NCBI GenBank assembly: GCA_024516155.1
Contig: JAJJXM010000005.1
Span: forward strand, 1-64,000
Length of the DNA stretch: 64,000 nucleotides
Direction of reading: 5' to 3'
Source: Pyronema omphalodes
Taxonomy: Eukaryota; Ascomycota; Pezizomycetes; Pezizales; Pyronemataceae
Position 1 is the stretch's first letter. Each line of letters opens with the position of its first letter. Shown in pieces: positions 58,006-64,000 of the stretch. A program made the translations under genes and the position numbers. The notes beneath the pieces were generated by a model, which ran no database searches, was not told the DNA's origin, and saw only the letters and a list, made by a program, of their open reading frames with translations.

Positions 58006-61000
58006 CTATTTCCACACCACCGACTCCAACTGATGCTGCACCTCCGTAAGACTCCTCCTAGCCTGCAAAGCCGAGGAGCTCTCCCTTCTATTCTGTATAG
58101 CCTCCGAGAAATACAACTCAACCATATTCTTAACCTCCTCCTGATTATATTCCAGCTCCCCAGATTTCGCTCTCTTTATCAAATCCTGCATTCCTGCTGC
58201 ATATAAAGAGTAGTAGTTACTAGCTCTTGTAAGGTCTGCAGATTCATCAATGTTACGGAGGTTTTGTTGCAGGACTACTATGTTCATTTTCATTCTATCG
58301 GCTCCGTCGGCGTTGAGGACTTGTAAGTCCCCTGCTCGTGCTACTAGGATGTGGTCCATTAGTGCGCCGAGGTGGGAGTGGATGAATCTATTGTTTTTTT
58401 TGAAGGTTAGAAAATATCCCCACACATATATCATTGGGGGTTTATAAGGAGGAAATAAGAACTTACGTGATTTCCTTGGGTAACAAAGCACCAGAAATAT
58501 CTTCATCAAACCAGACAATATCCGTATTCAGGGCGAGGACATTAGAATCAGGGGTAGCAACTGGATTATCCAAACAATAATTTCCTTCCGTGATTGCTTT
58601 TCCAAGGTGATACAAGACCCTACATCTTGCTTCCGCATGAAGGGTATACAAAATTGTTCCCGCCAATTCCTGGAAGCTAGCAACAACTCCATCGAATGCC
58701 GAGACTGTATCTACTGTCATTGGTAAGTATACCGGTCGATTTTCATCATGAGGTCTCTGGACTCCATCAATCAAAGTCCATCTGCGTCTCATTCTTCCAC
58801 CTGAGGATCCTCCGTCATGTTTACTGAAGTTTTCGGGCTCCTCTACATGACGCAAAGCGACGACCTTGGAGGCAAACCATCGCATAGAGGTACATAGGAT
58901 ACATAAAGAGTTGATGATCTTCCGGTCGGAAATTAGGTCTAGGCCGGTAATTTGTCGGGTCTTGTGTTCGACCATAGCTGCCTCGATTTCTGCTTTCAAT
59001 ACCTCAGGAGAACAGGGTTCGCCGTTGTTCCAGACGTTGGCAATGATGGAGCGCATGGGTTCTTTCTGTGACCATCTTGCGGATGCCTTTACTGCATTCT
59101 CTCCAACGCCGTCTGCGCGTGCAACGAGGTCTTTAAACCATTCGTAACACTTGTCGTAGTAGCTGGTCAACAAGTCGATGGTTAATTGACCGAAGGCTTG
59201 GTCTGGTGGGATTGACTCGAGCATTTTACAGAAGGCGGTTATTAGGTCTAGGAAGGCGATGGTGCCTTTCATGATGGGTTTACGAGAGACTTTGCTCCAG
59301 TTAATGTCTTCGTGGAAGGCGTCGACATCTCCGGTGGTTTGGTTGAAGAGATCCCGGATTGTGTCTTCGAGGGATGGGTAGAAGACGTTGACGAGGAAGT
59401 CGTCCAAGAAACTGGGGAGTGTTGAGAGGACGATACCAGAACCGGTAGGGACGATTTCTTTGATGCGGTTGAGGAAGGCTAGTGAAGGGGGGAGGAGGAG
59501 TCCAATGTTAAAAACGCTTGGCTCGATGAGCAATTTGTGACCAGTGGCGGCTCCATCAGATGAGGTGGGGTTATCGGTCGAAGAAACTGCCGGCCGTAGA
59601 GAATCTGAAACCAAACCGGGCACAGAGGCCTTCAAAATTACTTGTAGGTCCTCTTGGTCCTCTTTGAGATCACTCGTCGAGTGGACATCGGTATTAGAGA
59701 GCTTAAAGATAGTCTTCGTCTTATCTCTAGGAGCTTTATTAGTGAAGATGTTAGCTAACGCATTATGAGTCCCCTTTGGTGCGGTTGACTGAGGGTTTCG
59801 GCTATCAGTTTGCGTGAGGTAATCATGAAGCAATGACCTCATCTATAGGTGTCAGTAAACATCAATCAACAGGCTACTGGTAATTCAATACCTCACTCTG
59901 AATCAACTGCCAGACTTCGATGAAACCATGCTTCCATGATTCGGGAGTGTCACCAAGCGTGTTGCTACGCTTAGTAATGCCTCTTACAACATCGTAAATG
60001 ACTCGGTATCCCTCCATTACAGCCTCAAATTTCGAGTATAAGGTGATCAATAAGTCGTGGATGATCGTTACTCGGACGTCATTTTCGTTCAGGCCGAGGT
60101 CAATCTTCTTAGTGTGCATTCCGCGAGTCTTCATACGGGTTAATGAGCTGGGATGGCGCTGATCGACCTCGAGATTGGTTTTGTCGACAAGCTTGAATAA
60201 CTCGACGGGGAGACGCTGGTTGACGGTTGCAATGGCGTTGGGGAGGTGTCCGAGGTTGTTTAAAGACTCCAGTAACAGGCGGATGTACTGTAAACTGTCT
60301 GCCTCTGGATTTTTGCTTTGGATTGCGTCTTCAACCATCTGCAATTGTTAGCCAAGAGTCAATAATAGAGGACACGAAACATACCGGAACAGTAAAATCA
60401 TGAGCAGCCAAAAACTTGTGCAATGTCCGTCCAGGGCCAGAGGCAGGTGCATATGCTGTGATACTCAGTAACCCAACCCAGGAACCCGGTCAATAAAAAC
60501 TCACAAGATCCATTGGTGAATCCATTAGTTGTGTTTCCACCTGTAGGAATTTGTTAGATGTGGCTTGACATAAGTGCACATTTGAGCAAATGACGTACCA
60601 GTCTTGTTTGCGGAATATGCCTTCCAGCGGTCGTTACAGTACAAGGATTTCAAGTAAAGATGGTTGTGAAGTTCCTCGACCAAGATATCCGCCAATGACT
60701 ATAGACTGGTCAGAGAGGTCCCCAAAACTACGGAAATGTGCTTTTACCGACTCCTGGGATCCCAAATAAGCTCTCAAATCCGACAGAGCACCGACTTCCA
60801 TCATAGCAGGTTGTTTAATCATCTTCAACGCATCTCCCAACAACTCTACCGCAGATAAGAATTTCTTCTCAGAAATCCTAGCTTCAAGCTTGTCAGGAAC
60901 CAGCTGCAGTTGCTCACTTCAACCATCGTTAGCTTAAAAATACCTGGAGGCACGAGTTTGGAATTCACGGACATTTGATTTAGGGTTTGGAGCATTGCAT

Positions 61001-61821
61001 CGTATTTCTGTGAGTTATCGACCATATTCTTCACCTCTGGTTTACTAGTTGAGAGGTCTTCCTTGGCCTTTACCAATGATTCTCTTAGCTCTCTGACTTT
61101 CGATTGCGAGGTAGTAATGCTGCGCATAATACTGTGGAAAGCTCCAATAGAACTGTTGAAGCCCTGATGGTGATCTATCCCCCAATTAGCTTCAATCCCT
61201 CATCATATGTAGCTCATAAACCCTACCGTTTACAATGGCCTGTAAAGCCAACTGTAGATCCTGGTGCGTCTCCTTAAAGTTCGGGTACTGTTTCGCTAAT
61301 CCAAGCGAAGATGTATCCATCAATTGCAACGCAACCTTTACCGGGACACAATTCTCATCCTGCATGAAGCTCCAATCCTTCTCAATAACCTTCAAAATAT
61401 CTACTTCCTATTAGCCCAGTTTCTCCCCGATTCCCAGGAACACCACATATCCCCTACCATCCAATTTCTTAGTCCCAGGTCCATAACTCCTCGCCGAGAC
61501 CGCACTTCCAGAATTCTGACTCCTCGACCTTGCATCCCCCGAGCGATCCTGACTTTTCTCCCTCTTACTCGAGCTTCCAAAAGCCTGATAACCACCCGTA
61601 GTAGGCGCCAATTCATTTGCCCCAGTACCTCCAGATCCAGTGATTCCTCGTTGATATCCTGTATATCCCGCATACCCCCCGCTGCGATCTCTACTCCGTT
61701 CTCTTTCTGCGCTGCCGTACACAGGTGGTCTACCTGCGCCATTAGTTGCCCCGCCATTGTAAGCACCATAAGCACCCGTATACCCCTGTCCGCCTGCGCC
61801 AGGACGTTGACTGCCGCTCAT
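58006..61821 (-). CDS. SEC8: Exocyst subunit Sec8 (EXOC4)
   Basis: Subunit of the octameric exocyst that tethers secretory vesicles at the plasma membrane for polarised growth at the hyphal tip. Ten exons on the minus strand: 61458-61821, 61227-61403, 61174-60969, 60912-60748, 60698-60599, 60540-60505, 60455-60385, 60338-59892, 59842-58467 and 58387-58006, giving 1107 residues. After a Gly/Ser-rich leader of about 120 residues (MSGSQRPGAGGQGYTG) comes the Sec8 N-terminal domain: LKVIEKDWSFMQDENCVPVK, ALQLMDTSSLGLA, then LVPDKLEARISEKKFLSAVE and ILVEELHNHLYLKSLYCNDR across exons 4-5. The long exon 9 carries the conserved C-terminal half (LEEHKTRQ-like region, ILYTLHAEARCRVLYHL). Introns are 46-79 nt. 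The intron 3 donor was chosen at GTGAAT (60968) because it alone keeps frame and family alignment. Confidence 0.9.
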
Positions 61822-61923
61822 GATGGGGGGAGGGGGGGGTGGGGGGGGGGGTAGGGGGGGAAGGTGTGGGGGGTAGGAAGTCGAGTCGTCCGAGTCGTCC
61901 TTGTCGTCCGAGTTCGTGGGGTA

Positions 61924-61956
<33 letters not shown>

Positions 61957-62729
61957 GTTGGTTGCTTGGTTTCTCAGGGTCCTTTTTGTCCTCAGAGGAG
62001 CTGTCGTAATCTGTAGGCCTTATCAACAGACAATTTGATCGTCTATATCGGTATCGGTATCGTGGGGGTATTTTGTTGAAGCTTTCGAATTCTGAATGGC
62101 GTTGATACGGGGCGTTGCTGGGGCGTTGCCAGGGCGTTGCCGGAGCTCCAGAAAAATACGGAGGTGTTTTGGGGTTGCACCGACTGCAGGTTGCGGCTTG
62201 AACCTGGAGCCTTGAGCTATGGCTTTGGATATGGATTGGGGGCCGCGCCGCCGCGTAGCAAGGGTTGGCGGACGACCTACATACATAGACACGACACGCG
62301 CCGTAGCTGTGGTAATGGTATGTATGTATGTATGTATGTATATGTATGCACAGTAATGGGAATGGGAATCGGAATGGGTAACTTTAAAAAAATTTCGTGT
62401 GGGTATGGTAGGTAACGTGCAACTATGACTACATCTGACAACACGAAACGTCATATCAACTTTGAATGCGCTGAGTTGCGTCGGATTATGACTATGGAGG
62501 AAGGCTATGAAAAGACAAAATCTATGGGGTTCAGATAGTCTTCCTTCCTTCTAATATCTGTTGTTCTTTTTTTATTTGAAAAAGAGAGAGAGAGAGAGGA
62601 TATTCACGAAACGAAACGAAATATAAACTACACTCGCTATCTCAAAGTTACCGGGAAGACCCACCAAACGCAACGCTGCCTCCCAAACCCCCCGCGTCCA
62701 CCGACCCCACCAACGACATACCTACCGCA
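61822..62729. promoter_or_regulatory. Divergent promoter region of SEC8 and peptidyl-tRNA hydrolase
   Basis: 908 bp between the two start codons. It holds a G-rich stretch (61826-61860), about eight copies of GCTT (61924-61956), a (GTAT)n run at 62318-62349 and a GA run near 62583. The minus frame 62023-62454 is low in information and not called. Confidence 0.5.
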
Positions 62730-63579
62730 ATGACAGTCGCACCTGTCTCCCGACGATTACTCGTAAGTCTACCTGCCAGCTTCTGACCTTGGAGACATTC
62801 CCCTTCTCTCCAAACCCCCCAATTCTCGATCCCCACAACCTCTCTAACCACCACAGGTCTGTTCCCTCGGCAACCCAGGTCCGCAATATGCCCTCACACG
62901 CCACAGCGCCGGACACATTCTCCTCCGTCTCAGCAGTTCCTCGCTAGGATCACCACCATTACAAAAAGACAGCCGATACAAAGGGCCGATAACACGTACA
63001 CCGTGCGGGACGTATACATTTTTCGCCTCACCATCATATATGAATGTTAGCGGGCCAGCATTGAAACATGCCTGGAAGACGTTTTTGGGGGAGATGCAAG
63101 GAATTGATAAGGAGAATGCGTTGATGGTTGTGCTGCATGATGATATGGAGAAACCACCGGGGCAGTGTAGGTTTAGAAGAACGGGAAGTGCGCAGGGTCA
63201 TAATGGACTGAAGTCCGTGATGGAGAGTTTTGGGTCTAAGGTTAGTGAGACATTGGGAGGGAGGTGGAGGACGAGTGGGAGAGGAAGGGAGAGAAAGAGT
63301 GAGAGAGAAATATGAGAATGGATGCGGGAGAGAGGGAAGAGAGGACCAGAGGAAGTGAGAAATATCGCCAGAACCATCCGCTAACAAACCTTCCTTCCTT
63401 TCTTTCTTCAGGATATTCTACGAATCGGAATCGGTATCGGACGGCCCAAAGAGCGAGAACCAGTAGCAGTAGCAGACTACGTATTACGACAACCGATGCC
63501 CCGTGAGATGCAAGAACTAGAGACAACAGCTGTGGAAAAGGTAATTAGTCATTTAAAACATATTCAGCAGGGACTGTAA
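62730..63579 (+). CDS. PTH1: Peptidyl-tRNA hydrolase (Pth1 type)
   Basis: Hydrolyses the ester bond of peptidyl-tRNA released from stalled ribosomes; the bacterial-type enzyme is usually mitochondrial in fungi. Exons 62730-62762, 62857-63240 and 63412-63579 give 194 residues. Motifs: CSLGNPGPQYALTRHSAGH with the Asn of the GNPG loop and the catalytic His (the TRHSAGH site, usually RHNVG), SPSYMNVSGPA, LHDDMEKPPGQCRFR with the active-site Asp, and QGHNGLKSV with the tRNA-binding Asn. RIGIGIGRP and the DYVLRQP tail complete the fold. The first exon is only 11 codons, MTVAPVSRRLL, which is short for a mitochondrial presequence but has suitable Arg residues. It is transcribed away from SEC8. Confidence 0.93.
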
Positions 63580-64000
63580 TGTAAAGGAGTTTTTTTCTGG
63601 TAGAGGGGTAGAAGGTGTAGAAGTTTTTCTGGTGGAAGGTATAAATGGTATGGGATGGGATGGGGAAAATATACGGTGCATAGAGATATCAGGCATGTAG
63701 AGATGATATCACAGTTGGCATATGTAGAAATATGCTACCTCTCGCTAGAGCAGTGCGAGGAGTTTTGTCAAAGAATGGTGGAGGAAAATAGAGGATTTAG
63801 ATTCTCTATTGGATACCTTAGACATATACAGGATGGGGAAAGGAATTAATAAGGTGGACATGCAATTGAAATAATTGTGTCATGTCACTCGAAATAGAAT
63901 AAAATCACCACTCAAAATAATATTGGATGACATATTGTCTATAGTTTTCTGAGCCATATATATATTTACAGCAAAGTGATATTGGGTTTTGTATAAGTAA
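63580..64000. other. 3' flank of PTH1 to window end
   Basis: No gene recognised. A 64-codon plus frame at 63655-63849 has no family motif and could be chance. Confidence 0.45.

Overview
The window is nuclear DNA of a filamentous ascomycete (Pezizomycotina). The grounds are many short GT-AG introns (about 46-230 nt), single-gene transcription units, typical fungal housekeeping genes, a fungal STAND/NLR-type receptor, and fungal transposon families (KDZ, Ty3/gypsy, Mutator-like). Class or genus cannot be fixed from sequence alone. I rebuilt the gene models by hand from splice sites; for every intact gene the summed exon length is a multiple of three.

Bases 1-15,650 are transposon-rich and almost gene-free. 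They hold a 35-bp minisatellite, a KDZ-type transposase gene with two in-frame TGA codons, a tandem array of about 195-bp units beside it, decayed Ty3/gypsy pol sequence on the minus strand with a partial duplicate about 3 kb away, and unrecognised ORF debris. Bases 15,656-21,942 hold a secreted candidapepsin-like aspartic protease, replication factor C subunit Rfc4, a 489-bp Mutator-like element with 9-bp target duplications, and the CAAX protease Rce1. Bases 21,950-25,000 are a gene desert.

Bases 25,000-29,120 hold a tiny complex I subunit (NDUFB2/AGGG-like), TRAPP subunit Bet5, and a divergently transcribed CaMKK-type kinase. Bases 30,423-34,292 encode a 1085-residue STAND receptor (fungal N-terminal domain, NACHT-like NTPase, ankyrin repeats) with a MITE-like insertion in one intron. 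Bases 35,609-45,509 hold an Snf2/Sth1-type remodelling ATPase, adenosine kinase and an Est1/SMG7-like protein. Another gene-poor stretch follows to 49,600.

Bases 49,634-63,579 are a dense housekeeping block: P5B-type ATPase (Ypk9/ATP13A2 family), Elp3, exocyst subunit Sec8 and peptidyl-tRNA hydrolase. The P5B ATPase and Elp3 genes are divergent, as are Sec8 and peptidyl-tRNA hydrolase; Elp3 and Sec8 are convergent. The genes do not form a pathway or metabolite cluster. The accessory interest lies in the transposon-derived features and the STAND receptor. No tRNA, rRNA or CRISPR array was recognised.
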